A DNA stretch of 64,000 nt from Providencia rettgeri (GTDB taxonomy: Bacteria > Pseudomonadota > Gammaproteobacteria > Enterobacterales > Enterobacteriaceae). Where the stretch lies: the NCBI RefSeq assembly GCF_013255915.1, contig NZ_CP053896.1:4464001-4528000 (forward strand). The letters run 5' to 3'. A program made the translations under genes and the position numbers. The notes under the pieces were generated by a model, which saw only the letters and a program-made list of their open reading frames with translations, did no database searches and was not told where the DNA came from. Within the stretch, counting starts at the first letter, position 1. Each line of letters starts with the position of its first letter. Positions 56,620-64,000 of the stretch are shown one piece after another.

Positions 56620-57048
56620 ATGTTTAATAATATTCTTGTTGTTTGTATGGGAAATATCTGCCGCTCTCCTACGGGGGAGCGTTTATTACAACAGCATTTT
56701 CCCGAAAGAACTGTTCACTCAGCGGGCATTATTGCCAAAAATGACATGCCCGCTTATGACAGTGCCATCCGGATTGCCGAGCAACATCAGGTTTCCCTTG
56801 AAAACCATCAATCACGTCGGTTAACTAGCGAAATATGCCATAAAGCAGACTTAATCCTAGTGATGGAAAACGATCATATTGCTAAAATCCACCAACAGTT
56901 TCCTGAAACACGCGGTAAAGTGATGTTATTTGGGCAATGGATTAATAAAGCCGAAATCCCTGATCCCCATAAACGCAGTGATGAAATGTTTGAGCACGTT
57001 TACCAGTTGATGGAAAAAGCCGCGATTGCTTGGCAAGGCAAAATTTAA
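56620..57048 (+). CDS. wzb: Low-molecular-weight protein tyrosine phosphatase Wzb
   Basis: A 142-residue cytoplasmic phosphatase that dephosphorylates the tail of the kinase Wzc, letting polymerisation cycle. The P-loop is C9-MGNIC-R15-S and the general-acid Asp is in IPDPHKRSDEMF. It lies 5 bases after wza and 35 before wzc, the order found in enterobacterial capsule loci. Confidence 0.95.
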   Translation: MFNNILVVCMGNICRSPTGERLLQQHFPERTVHSAGIIAKNDMPAYDSAIRIAEQHQVSLENHQSRRLTSEICHKADLILVMENDHIAKIHQQFPETRGKVMLFGQWINKAEIPDPHKRSDEMFEHVYQLMEKAAIAWQGKI

Positions 57049-57083
57049 TTTTATTTATTGGATGACTTAACATTTAACCTATT

Positions 57084-59162
57084 ATGAACACAACAAAAAA
57101 TAGCTCCCCTGCCTCAGATGAAATCGATCTGCTCGCTCTGTTTAAAGTTTTGAAATCCAACACGATTAAAATTGGGTTTTTTACCGTATTTTTTGCTGCT
57201 GTTGCAGTGGCATATAGCCTATTGGCAACCCCTATTTACCAAGCCAATGCGACCTTACAGTATGACAAATTAGGCCAGGTTTCATTACTTGACCAAATGA
57301 GTGATGTCATGCCATTTGGTAACAGCAATAACCAAGTCGACTCTGAAATTGAAGTTATCAAGTCCCGCATGGTGTTAGGTAAAACCGTTGCAGACCTGAA
57401 CCTTGACACTCAAGCAGCTCCTGAAGGCTTTGTCAGTAAATTACTTGGTGAAGTGGCTCCCGTTCATATTGCCCTATTTCAGTTACCTGAAAACTTAATT
57501 GGCCAGCCATTTACCCTGACTTATTTAGGGGATAACAATTATTCTCTCAATGTGGATGGCCAAGTATTGCAAGGCAAGGTGGGTGAAGTCCTCAAACAAG
57601 GGGAAATTAACTTATTGATTTCCAGTTTCACGGCTGAAACTGGCGAAGAGTTCTCATTAATCAAAAATGCCCGTTACTCCACCATTGACGACTTACGCAA
57701 CACCCTCACCATCGCTGAAGTCGGTAAAGGTACCGGTATTATCAGCTTAGCCATTAAAGGGGCGGATAAAGCTGAGAATGTTGAAATCCTCAACAGTGTT
57801 ATCCAAAACTATGTTGACCAAAATACCGAACGTAAAAAAGAAGTCACTAACAATACGCTCGTATTTTTAGATGACTACTTACCCACCATTAAAAAGAAAT
57901 TAGATAACTACGAAAACCAACTCAATGCCTTTCGTAAAAAGAATGAATCCATTGACCTCTCTTTAGAAGCTAAAGCCGCTCTAGATACTGCATTACAGGT
58001 CGAAGAAAAACTTAATGAATTGACCTTTAAAGAAGTGGAAATTCAGCAGCTATATACCCGTAACCACCCCGCTTATCAGTCCCTGTTAGATAAACGCCAA
58101 CAGTTGTTACGTGAAAAAGAAAAAATCAGTAAAAATATCCAAAAACTGCCTAATACCCAACAAGAAATCGTCCGTTTAACTCGCGATGTCGAAGCGGAAC
58201 AAGCCATTTATACTCAATTAGTGGCGAAACAGCAGGAACTCAGTGTGTTGAACTCCGGTATTACGGCGGATGTGCGTATTATTGACTCCGCTGAATCCCA
58301 ACCAAAACCAGTGGCACCGAAAAAATCATTGATTGTTGTTCTCGCCACTATCCTTGGTTTTATTATCGGCTGTGCGTATGTAATTGCCCGCGAGTTCTTT
58401 AATAATAAAATTAAGAGCACGGAAGACATTGATGCATTGGGTGTCAACGTCTATGCCACTATCCCATTCTCTGCTCATGAGAAAAAACTCATTGAAGCTG
58501 GTAATAAGAGCCCACTAGCGATAGAAAACCCAGCAGATACTGCTGTCGAAGCTATCCGTTCATTACGTACCAGTGTGTACTTCTCGGTGATGAACCAAGG
58601 TAACAACCTAGTTATGGTCACCAGTGCGTCACCGGGTGTTGGGAAAAGCTTTGTTACCTCCAATATGGCGGTGGTACTGGCTAACGCAGGTAAAAAAGTA
58701 TTATTAATCGATACCGACTTACGTAAAGGCCGTTTGCACAAAGCCTTTGGGTTAAACAATAAAGCAGGCTTATCTGACTACTTATCACAGCAAAGCTTAG
58801 AATCGCCAACTATTCATGCCAACGTGATTGAAAACCTTGATGTAATTTGTCGTGGTAAAAACGTCACTCACTCTTCTGAGTTATTAATGGGTGAGCGCTT
58901 TAAGCAATTATTAGATAAAGTCAAAAACCAATACGATATCGTGGTGATCGATACCGCACCAATCTTAGCGATAACTGACTCGGCGATTATTGGTAAATAT
59001 GTCGGTACCTCATTACTGATTGCTTTCTACGGTGTGAATACCGTGAAAGATGTTGATCTATCACTGAAACGCTTTAAGCAAAATGATATCGACATTACCG
59101 GTGTGATCTTGAATGGTATTGATGCAAGGTCTGACGACTATAACTACCATTACGAATATTAA
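57084..59162 (+). CDS. wzc: Polysaccharide co-polymerase tyrosine autokinase Wzc
   Basis: A 692-residue inner-membrane protein. The N-terminal Wzz domain lies between two membrane helices (about residues 30-50 and 425-445), with a periplasmic coiled coil. The cytoplasmic BY-kinase has Walker A SASPGVGKSF, Walker A' VLLIDTDLRKGR and Walker B IVVIDTAP. The tyrosine tail is short: Y686, Y688, Y690 and Y692, ending on Tyr. Together with Wza and Wzb it controls chain length and export. No separate wzz gene is seen in the cluster. Confidence 0.94.
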   Translation: MNTTKNSSPASDEIDLLALFKVLKSNTIKIGFFTVFFAAVAVAYSLLATPIYQANATLQYDKLGQVSLLDQMSDVMPFGNSNNQVDSEIEVIKSRMVLGKTVADLNLDTQAAPEGFVSKLLGEVAPVHIALFQLPENLIGQPFTLTYLGDNNYSLNVDGQVLQGKVGEVLKQGEINLLISSFTAETGEEFSLIKNARYSTIDDLRNTLTIAEVGKGTGIISLAIKGADKAENVEILNSVIQNYVDQNTERKKEVTNNTLVFLDDYLPTIKKKLDNYENQLNAFRKKNESIDLSLEAKAALDTALQVEEKLNELTFKEVEIQQLYTRNHPAYQSLLDKRQQLLREKEKISKNIQKLPNTQQEIVRLTRDVEAEQAIYTQLVAKQQELSVLNSGITADVRIIDSAESQPKPVAPKKSLIVVLATILGFIIGCAYVIAREFFNNKIKSTEDIDALGVNVYATIPFSAHEKKLIEAGNKSPLAIENPADTAVEAIRSLRTSVYFSVMNQGNNLVMVTSASPGVGKSFVTSNMAVVLANAGKKVLLIDTDLRKGRLHKAFGLNNKAGLSDYLSQQSLESPTIHANVIENLDVICRGKNVTHSSELLMGERFKQLLDKVKNQYDIVVIDTAPILAITDSAIIGKYVGTSLLIAFYGVNTVKDVDLSLKRFKQNDIDITGVILNGIDARSDDYNYHYEY

Positions 59163-59179
59163 GACTCAGGAATATTGAG

Positions 59180-60205
59180 ATGAATAATCAACAAGTTCTC
59201 GTCACGGGTGGCCTTGGTTACATTGGTAGCCATACCTGTGTACAGATGATCCAGCAAGGAATGCAGCCAGTTATTTTAGATAACTTGCATAATGCTAACC
59301 TTGAAGTGCTTAACCGTATTGAAGCTATCACAGGTGTTAAGCCAACCTTTTACCAAGGTGATGTGCGTGATGGGCAAATTTTAGCATCCATTTTTGCTAA
59401 TCATCAAATTCATTCAGTCATCCACTTTGCTGGGTTGAAAGCTGTTGGTGAGTCGGTACAAAAACCAATTGAATACTATGATGTTAATGTCAATGGCACA
59501 TTGGTATTAGTAGAAAGCATGAAAAAAGCGGGTGTTAAGAGCCTGATTTTTAGCTCATCGGCAACTGTATATGGCGAGCCTGAGCATATCCCATTAACGG
59601 AAGAAGCATCGGTGGGTAATACCAATAGCCCATATGGCACCAGTAAATATATGGTTGAACGTATTTTGACTGACTTAAATATTGCAGATAACGAGTGGTC
59701 TATCTCATTGTTGCGCTATTTTAACCCTGTAGGTGCTCATAATTCAGGTTTGATGGGTGAAGACCCTAATGGTATTCCAAACAACCTGACACCATTTATC
59801 GCACAAGTCGCAGTAGGTCGTCGCAAAGAGTTAGCAGTGTTTGGCGGTGACTACCCGACAAAAGATGGTACGGGTGTTCGCGACTATATTCACGTGATGG
59901 ATTTAGCTGATGGCCATATTGCTGCGCTAAATAAAGTCAGTCAGCAAGCCGGATTGCATATCTACAACCTAGGCACGGGAACAGGAACAAGTGTTCTGGA
60001 AGTCGTTGCTGCATTTGAAAAAGCTGTTGGCAAGCCAATCCCTTATACTATTTCAGCCCGTCGCCCTGGTGATATTGCTGAGTACTGGTCAACACCTGCA
60101 AAAGCTAAACGTGACTTAGGTTGGACGGCAAAATACTCCATTCAAGATATGGCAGATGACGTTTGGCGTTGGCAGTCGATGAACCCTAATGGTTATAACA
60201 GCTAA
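59180..60205 (+). CDS. galE: UDP-glucose 4-epimerase GalE (or Gne-type UDP-GlcNAc epimerase)
   Basis: A 341-residue short-chain epimerase with TGGLGYIGSHTCVQM, SSSATVYGEP, catalytic Tyr-Lys in SPYGTSKYMVE, and the C-terminal GYNPNG-like ending. It supplies UDP-galactose and, if it also accepts N-acetylated sugars as many cluster-encoded homologues do, UDP-GalNAc. It is the last gene of the polysaccharide operon, 17 bases after wzc, and is followed by a strong terminator. Confidence 0.92.
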   Translation: MNNQQVLVTGGLGYIGSHTCVQMIQQGMQPVILDNLHNANLEVLNRIEAITGVKPTFYQGDVRDGQILASIFANHQIHSVIHFAGLKAVGESVQKPIEYYDVNVNGTLVLVESMKKAGVKSLIFSSSATVYGEPEHIPLTEEASVGNTNSPYGTSKYMVERILTDLNIADNEWSISLLRYFNPVGAHNSGLMGEDPNGIPNNLTPFIAQVAVGRRKELAVFGGDYPTKDGTGVRDYIHVMDLADGHIAALNKVSQQAGLHIYNLGTGTGTSVLEVVAAFEKAVGKPIPYTISARRPGDIAEYWSTPAKAKRDLGWTAKYSIQDMADDVWRWQSMNPNGYNS

Positions 60206-60227
60206 CCTCAACGAGTTATTTCTATAG

Positions 60228-60256
60228 ACGAGCCTTTATGGCTCGTTTTTTGTTTT
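60228..60256 (+). terminator. Terminator ending the polysaccharide operon
   Basis: A 7-bp stem (ACGAGCC at 60228-60234, GGCTCGT at 60240-60246) with a 5-base loop, followed by TTTTTGTTTT, 22 bases after galE. Confidence 0.9.
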
Positions 60257-60365
60257 CAGGAAACAAATAATTTTTACGGCTGCTATAAAAGTTCCACATG
60301 AAAACAAACCCATTTGCGCGTAAACTCTTCCCATCATTTATTATCACAAATATCAGCTTAACGTT

Positions 60366-60869
60366 ATGCCACACATTGTTTTATTCGAACCAGAAATACC
60401 GCCAAATACCGGCAATATCATTCGTCTTTGTGCCAATACTGGCTTTGATTTACATCTTATTCACCCGCTTGGGTTTACATGGGATGATAAACGCCTACGT
60501 CGTGCAGGGTTGGACTATAGCGAGTTTGCCGATATCAAACACCATCATGATTATTTTGCTTTTTTAAAAAGTGAAGGGCTAAACCCAGATAATAACCAAT
60601 CTGAAAGCGGTGCCCGTGTGTTTGCATTAACGACTAAAGGTAAGCCAAGCCATAGCAATGTTAGTTATCAAGAAAATGATTATTTGATGTTTGGCCCTGA
60701 AACCCGAGGGCTACCGCCTTATGTGCTAGATAACATGCCAATAGAGCAAAAAATTCGTATTCCGATGTTGGCAGATAGCCGCAGTATGAATTTATCCAAC
60801 TCTGTGGCAGTGGTTGTGTTTGAAACATGGAGGCAGTTGGGGTATGCAGGGGCGCTGCTAAAGGACTAG
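60366..60869 (+). CDS. trmL: tRNA (cytidine/uridine-34 2'-O)-methyltransferase TrmL
   Basis: SPOUT-family methyltransferase (167 residues; E. coli YibK 157) that methylates the wobble ribose of two tRNA-Leu species. Motifs are [21 protein letters not shown]-like [27 protein letters not shown] and the C-terminal knot [19 protein letters not shown]. It marks the right border of the Providencia-type polysaccharide locus and belongs to the conserved trmL-cysE-gpsA-secB neighbourhood, here split by a toxin-antitoxin pair. Confidence 0.94.
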   Translation: MPHIVLFEPEIPPNTGNIIRLCANTGFDLHLIHPLGFTWDDKRLRRAGLDYSEFADIKHHHDYFAFLKSEGLNPDNNQSESGARVFALTTKGKPSHSNVSYQENDYLMFGPETRGLPPYVLDNMPIEQKIRIPMLADSRSMNLSNSVAVVVFETWRQLGYAGALLKD

Positions 60870-60875
60870 ACTATA

Positions 60876-60906
60876 AAAGGAGCTCAGTTTGAGTTCCTTT
60901 AGTTTT
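60876..60906. terminator. Convergent terminator trmL / mazF-like gene
   Basis: An 11-bp stem with one G-U pair (AAAGGAGCTCA at 60876-60886, TGAGTTCCTTT at 60890-60900) and a 3-base loop, with T residues after it on the plus strand and before it as A residues for the minus strand. It probably serves both genes. Confidence 0.75.
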
Positions 60907-61261
60907 AATCAATAAAAAAATGCTCTCCACCAATTAATGGGATCAACCTTGCGAGCACACCATCAAGAACCCCCTCATCAGCAACTACCCCAAACTTCAT
61001 ACTTCTATCTTTCCAAGATAGTGTTTGAATAAGGTTTGCCGCAGCAACACACGGAGTATCAAGATTATTTATCCTTACTTCTGTTATGTGCCCTCTAATG
61101 CTTGTGCTAATAGGACAACAAATTACCAAGCCTGATTTTTTATTATATTCCACACTGGATAAAACGAGTGCAGGCCGATATTTTCCTATTTCTTTTCCTT
61201 TCGTTGGGTCAAAATCTAACCAAATAATATCATTTCGCCTTGGTATGTAACTTTTACTCAT
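60905..61261 (-). CDS. MazF/PemK-family endoribonuclease toxin
   Basis: A 118-residue toxin of the MazF/PemK/ChpBK family of sequence-specific mRNA interferases. Marks are RRNDIIWLDFDPTKGKEIGKYRPALVLSS (the start of the beta-barrel with the catalytic Arg), VICCPISTSIRG, and AANLIQTLSWKDR. Its ATG overlaps the antitoxin stop by 4 bases. The pair is on the minus strand between trmL and cysE. Confidence 0.93.
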   Translation of the reverse strand: MSKSYIPRRNDIIWLDFDPTKGKEIGKYRPALVLSSVEYNKKSGLVICCPISTSIRGHITEVRINNLDTPCVAAANLIQTLSWKDRSMKFGVVADEGVLDGVLARLIPLIGGEHFFID

Positions 61262-61503
61262 TCACCAATTTCCATATCATTAATTTGAGCAAGTTCATCT
61301 GAATGACTATTATATTCATTCATATTGTCAAGCAAATAAGCTTCAGAAAACATCCTTATCTTCTTTTTGGGAGAAAGAACCAAATTACCGTTATTAACAG
61401 AAATATCAAGACGTTGACCAACCTCAATACCTAATTGTTTTAAGATAGCTGATGGGATAACAATGCCTTGGCTATTTCCCCATTTTTTTATAGCAACGCT
61501 CAT
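61258..61503 (-). CDS. MazE/PemI-family antitoxin
   Basis: An 81-residue antitoxin with an AbrB/MazE DNA-binding N-terminus (VAIKKWGNSQGIVIPSAILKQLGI) and an acidic, probably disordered C-terminus (NSHSDELAQINDMEIGE) that would bind the toxin. I use the ATG at 61503, which starts the MazE fold exactly; an upstream start at 61557 would add 18 unrelated residues. It is first in the operon and should repress it together with the toxin. Confidence 0.92.
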   Translation of the reverse strand: MSVAIKKWGNSQGIVIPSAILKQLGIEVGQRLDISVNNGNLVLSPKKKIRMFSEAYLLDNMNEYNSHSDELAQINDMEIGE

Positions 61504-61654
61504 TTCTCTTACCCCATACTTATTTTTGAGTATATTAGTTTCCAAATGTATAAACATTGTATAACTTCATTGAGGTTAAAGCAAATTTTCGGTCAATTTA
61601 TATACAGATGAGGGACATCAAAAATGAAAACGATCGAACTAGAACCCTCACAAC

Positions 61655-62476
61655 TCAAATCCCATCCCCATCTTCAAAACCCCAAATACTACCATTAAAG
61701 TTTTGATCCATTTCTAAGGACGGTTTATCGCTAGTTGGTTTACCGACAATGCGTGCTGGAACCCCTGCTACCGTGGTGTGTGGTGGAACGGGGTGAAGTA
61801 CAACAGAACCTGCGCCAATTTTTGCGCCACGGCCAATTTCAATATTGCCTAAGATTTTTGCCCCTGCACCAATCATCACCCCTTCTCTTACTTTAGGATG
61901 CCGGTCGCCACAGGTTTTCCCAGTACCGCCTAATGTGACAGATTGCAAAATTGAGACATCATTTTCGACAATTGCCGTTTCCCCAATCACAATACCCGTT
62001 GCGTGGTCAAGCATGATGCCACAACCAATACGGGCGGCTGGGTGGATATCGACACCAAAAGAAACGGAGATTTGATTTTGCAAATAAACCGCCAGCGCTT
62101 GGCGGCCTTCTTTCCACAGCCAATTACCGATGCGATAGGCTTGCAAGGCGTGGAAACCTTTTAAGTACAATAATGGCGTGGAGTATTTATCAACGGCAGG
62201 GTCACGTAAGCGAACCGCCGCTAAGTCCATTGCCGCAGAGAAAATCATACTTTCGTCATTGCGATAAGCGGCTTCCACAATTTCGCGCACTTCAAGAGCA
62301 GGCATAATCGGTGAGCTCAGTTTGTTAGCTAGCATATAACTGAGCGCACTGCCTAAATTGTCGTGCTTCAATAATGTCGCGTTAAAAAAACTGGCAAGAA
62401 GTGGTTCGCAGTCCGCAAGAGACTTCGCTTCATCTTTAATGAAACCCCAAATTCTATCCAGTTCTTCACGCGACAT
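61655..62476 (-). CDS. cysE: Serine O-acetyltransferase CysE
   Basis: Hexameric enzyme making O-acetylserine from serine and acetyl-CoA, the first step of cysteine synthesis, 273 residues as in E. coli. The N-terminal helical domain has LADCEPLLASFF, the left-handed beta-helix has HPAARIGCGIMLDHATGIVIGE with the active His-Asp, and the C-terminus ends in FEDGDGI, whose last Ile docks into CysK. The ATG at 62476 follows AGGTGAG; the GTG at 62482 is less likely. It lies 23 bases after gpsA. Confidence 0.97.
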   Translation of the reverse strand: MSREELDRIWGFIKDEAKSLADCEPLLASFFNATLLKHDNLGSALSYMLANKLSSPIMPALEVREIVEAAYRNDESMIFSAAMDLAAVRLRDPAVDKYSTPLLYLKGFHALQAYRIGNWLWKEGRQALAVYLQNQISVSFGVDIHPAARIGCGIMLDHATGIVIGETAIVENDVSILQSVTLGGTGKTCGDRHPKVREGVMIGAGAKILGNIEIGRGAKIGAGSVVLHPVPPHTTVAGVPARIVGKPTSDKPSLEMDQNFNGSIWGFEDGDGI

Positions 62477-62499
62477 AATCACTCACCTATCTATTTTTA

Positions 62500-63528
62500 T
62501 TAATCATGCAGCTTTGGCATATCGGCAATTTCATCTTTCGTCGCACGCCCTAATAGGGCTTGCGCTGCCTCTAACACATTTTTATGGCGATAGAGGATTT
62601 GATAAATTTGCTCAGTAATTGGCATTTCAACACCTGCCCGCTCAGCCAGTGCGCGAACTTCCTTGGTATTACGATAGCCTTCAACCACTTGGCCAATCTC
62701 TTTTTCTGCATCTTCAACGCTAACGCCATCGCCTAGCATCATGCCAAAACGGCGGTTACGGGATTGGTTATCGGTACAGGTTAACACAAGGTCACCTAAG
62801 CCTGCCATCCCCATAAAAGTTGCAGGGTCTGCTCCCAAAGCTGCACCTAAACGGCTCATTTCCGCTAAACCACGGGTAATCAATGCGGTACGTGCGTTCG
62901 CACCAAACCCCATACCATCGGAGATCCCTGCGCCAATTGCGATGACATTTTTTACGGCACCACCCAGTTGCACTCCAACCATGTCAGGGTTCTTATAGAC
63001 GCGAAAACTCTTGCCACAATGGAATAATTTTTGTAAATCATCACCAAATTGGCTATCGCTTGCCGCCACGGAAATTGCCGTTGGTAAGCCTGCGGCTAAT
63101 TCTTTCGCAAATGTCGGGCCAGAAAGTACTGCCAGCGGAATTTCATTGCCTAATACCTCACGTGCCACTTCTTGCAACAAACGGCCAGTATCCCTTTCTA
63201 AGCCCTTAGTCGCCCAAATAATACGGGAGTCTGCGCGTAAGTATGGCTGGATTTGTTTTAGTACATCACCAAAAACATGGCTCGGTACGACAATCAAGAT
63301 ATTGGGGCTCGCCTCAACGGCGCGTTTTAAGTCCGTTTCGAGAGATAAACTATCAGGGAAAGAAACGCCAGGCAAAAACGCCTGATTACTGCGGTCTTGT
63401 TCTAATTGATGAATGTGTTTTGGGTCATGGCCCCATAGCACAACCTGATGTGCATTACGTGCAAGCGTAATGGCTAAAGCGGTGCCGTACGAGCCGGCAC
63501 CGATCACTGTCATTGAAGCAGTATTCAT
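62500..63528 (-). CDS. gpsA: Glycerol-3-phosphate dehydrogenase [NAD(P)+] GpsA
   Basis: Cytoplasmic enzyme making sn-glycerol 3-phosphate from dihydroxyacetone phosphate for phospholipids, 342 residues (E. coli 339). The NAD(P) loop is [31 protein letters not shown] is conserved, and the catalytic Lys is in [20 protein letters not shown]. The ATG shares one base with the secB stop, so translation is coupled. Confidence 0.97.
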   Translation of the reverse strand: MNTASMTVIGAGSYGTALAITLARNAHQVVLWGHDPKHIHQLEQDRSNQAFLPGVSFPDSLSLETDLKRAVEASPNILIVVPSHVFGDVLKQIQPYLRADSRIIWATKGLERDTGRLLQEVAREVLGNEIPLAVLSGPTFAKELAAGLPTAISVAASDSQFGDDLQKLFHCGKSFRVYKNPDMVGVQLGGAVKNVIAIGAGISDGMGFGANARTALITRGLAEMSRLGAALGADPATFMGMAGLGDLVLTCTDNQSRNRRFGMMLGDGVSVEDAEKEIGQVVEGYRNTKEVRALAERAGVEMPITEQIYQILYRHKNVLEAAQALLGRATKDEIADMPKLHD

Positions 63529-64000
63529 TAAGCGTCCTGTTGAGCTTCTGAGTTCTGCGCTTGTTCACCTTGTTGCTGCTGTAAATAGTTCATGAACAGT
63601 GCATCAAAGTTAACTGGCGCTAAGTTCAATTGTGGGAATGTACCACGGCCCACTAAGCTAGTGATCGCTTCACGTGCATATGGGAACAGGATGTTCGGGC
63701 AGTATGCACCTAAGCAATGTGCCATTTGAGTACCTTCAATGCCTTCGATAGAGAAAACACCCGCCTGCTGCACTTCACACAAGAAAGCCGTTTCTTCACC
63801 TAAAGTTGCCGTAGTCGTGACACGTAAAACAACCTCATAAACACCTTCAGACAGCTGAGTTGAAGAAGTATCTAAATCTAATTTGATTTCTGGTTGCCAC
63901 TCGTGTTGAAAGATGTGTGGTGCGTTAGGTGCTTCAAATGAAACGTCTTTTGCATAAATGCGTTGAATTTGAAAGACCATTTCTGAGTTGTTTTGTTCTG
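63528..64000 (-). CDS. secB: Protein-export chaperone SecB (5' end outside window)
   Basis: Tetrameric cytosolic chaperone that keeps secretory proteins unfolded and delivers them to SecA. The core [52 protein letters not shown] and [22 protein letters not shown] (each shortened here) match E. coli SecB. The frame stays open to the window edge and reads [13 protein letters not shown], which aligns with E. coli MSEQNNTEMTFQIQ. The ATG at 63980 is therefore internal, and the true start codon is just beyond base 64000. Confidence 0.96.
   Translation of the reverse strand, partial: EQNNSEMVFQIQRIYAKDVSFEAPNAPHIFQHEWQPEIKLDLDTSSTQLSEGVYEVVLRVTTTATLGEETAFLCEVQQAGVFSIEGIEGTQMAHCLGAYCPNILFPYAREAITSLVGRGTFPQLNLAPVNFDALFMNYLQQQQGEQAQNSEAQQDA

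Noticed and set aside
60298-60567. 89-codon frame in front of and within trmL
   Set aside because: It overlaps the unmistakable trmL coding sequence in another frame and has no family resemblance.

Overview
The window is chromosomal DNA of a gammaproteobacterium in the order Enterobacterales, most likely Providencia (family Morganellaceae). Three things point there: housekeeping proteins very close to their E. coli counterparts (GlpK, EmrD, Fpr, TpiA, Sbp, PfkA, CpxRA, Ugd, CysE, GpsA, SecB), a moderately AT-rich base composition, and a surface-polysaccharide cluster lying between cpxA and trmL (yibK), the place known for the Providencia O-antigen locus. The genus is inferred from sequence recall and gene order, not from a database search.

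Layout. 1-10.6 kb: end of glpF, glpK, a 1259-residue StcE/M66-like metallopeptidase where E. coli has glpX, then emrD, fpr, yiiR, yiiQ and tpiA. 10.6-15.5 kb: two paralogous OmpG-type porin genes on either side of an exported NagZ-like GH3 glycosidase gene that has a perfect CRP half-site pair upstream. 15.4-16.5 kb: an ERIC element and sbp. 16.9-31.8 kb: an accessory block between sbp and pfkA, holding a PACE efflux gene, a complete sulfonate system (ssuECBDA), a five-gene ribose/nucleoside operon (HTH-ribokinase fusion, ABC importer, nucleoside hydrolase), and an AraC regulator divergent from a DUF4334 gene and a YahK-like alcohol dehydrogenase gene. 32.2-40.8 kb: a second ERIC element, pfkA, an acyltransferase/CDP-diglyceride-synthase-like pair, loiP-like and ves-like genes, a toxin-antitoxin pair, then cpxP (with a CpxQ-like sRNA in its 3' end) and cpxRA with a CpxR box.

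40.8-60.2 kb is the surface polysaccharide region. wzi comes first on its own. A JUMPstart/ops leader follows, then rmlB, rmlA, fdtA, a divergent DegT-like gene with a His-Glu repeat, an acetyltransferase, a FemAB/GNAT-like gene, fdtB, wzx, three glycosyltransferases, a candidate wzy, ugd, wza-wzb-wzc and galE. The sugar genes predict dTDP-Fuc3NAc or dTDP-Qui3NAc plus UDP-GlcA and UDP-Gal/GalNAc-type donors. The repeat unit would be flipped by Wzx, polymerised by Wzy and exported through Wza-Wzc, with Wzi holding it at the surface. The middle (about 45.7-53.4 kb) is visibly more AT-rich than the flanking ugd and wza-wzc genes.

60.3-64 kb returns to conserved chromosome: trmL, a MazEF-type toxin-antitoxin pair on the opposite strand, cysE, gpsA and secB. 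The first codons of secB lie beyond the right edge. No tRNA, rRNA, CRISPR array, insertion sequence or prophage was seen.
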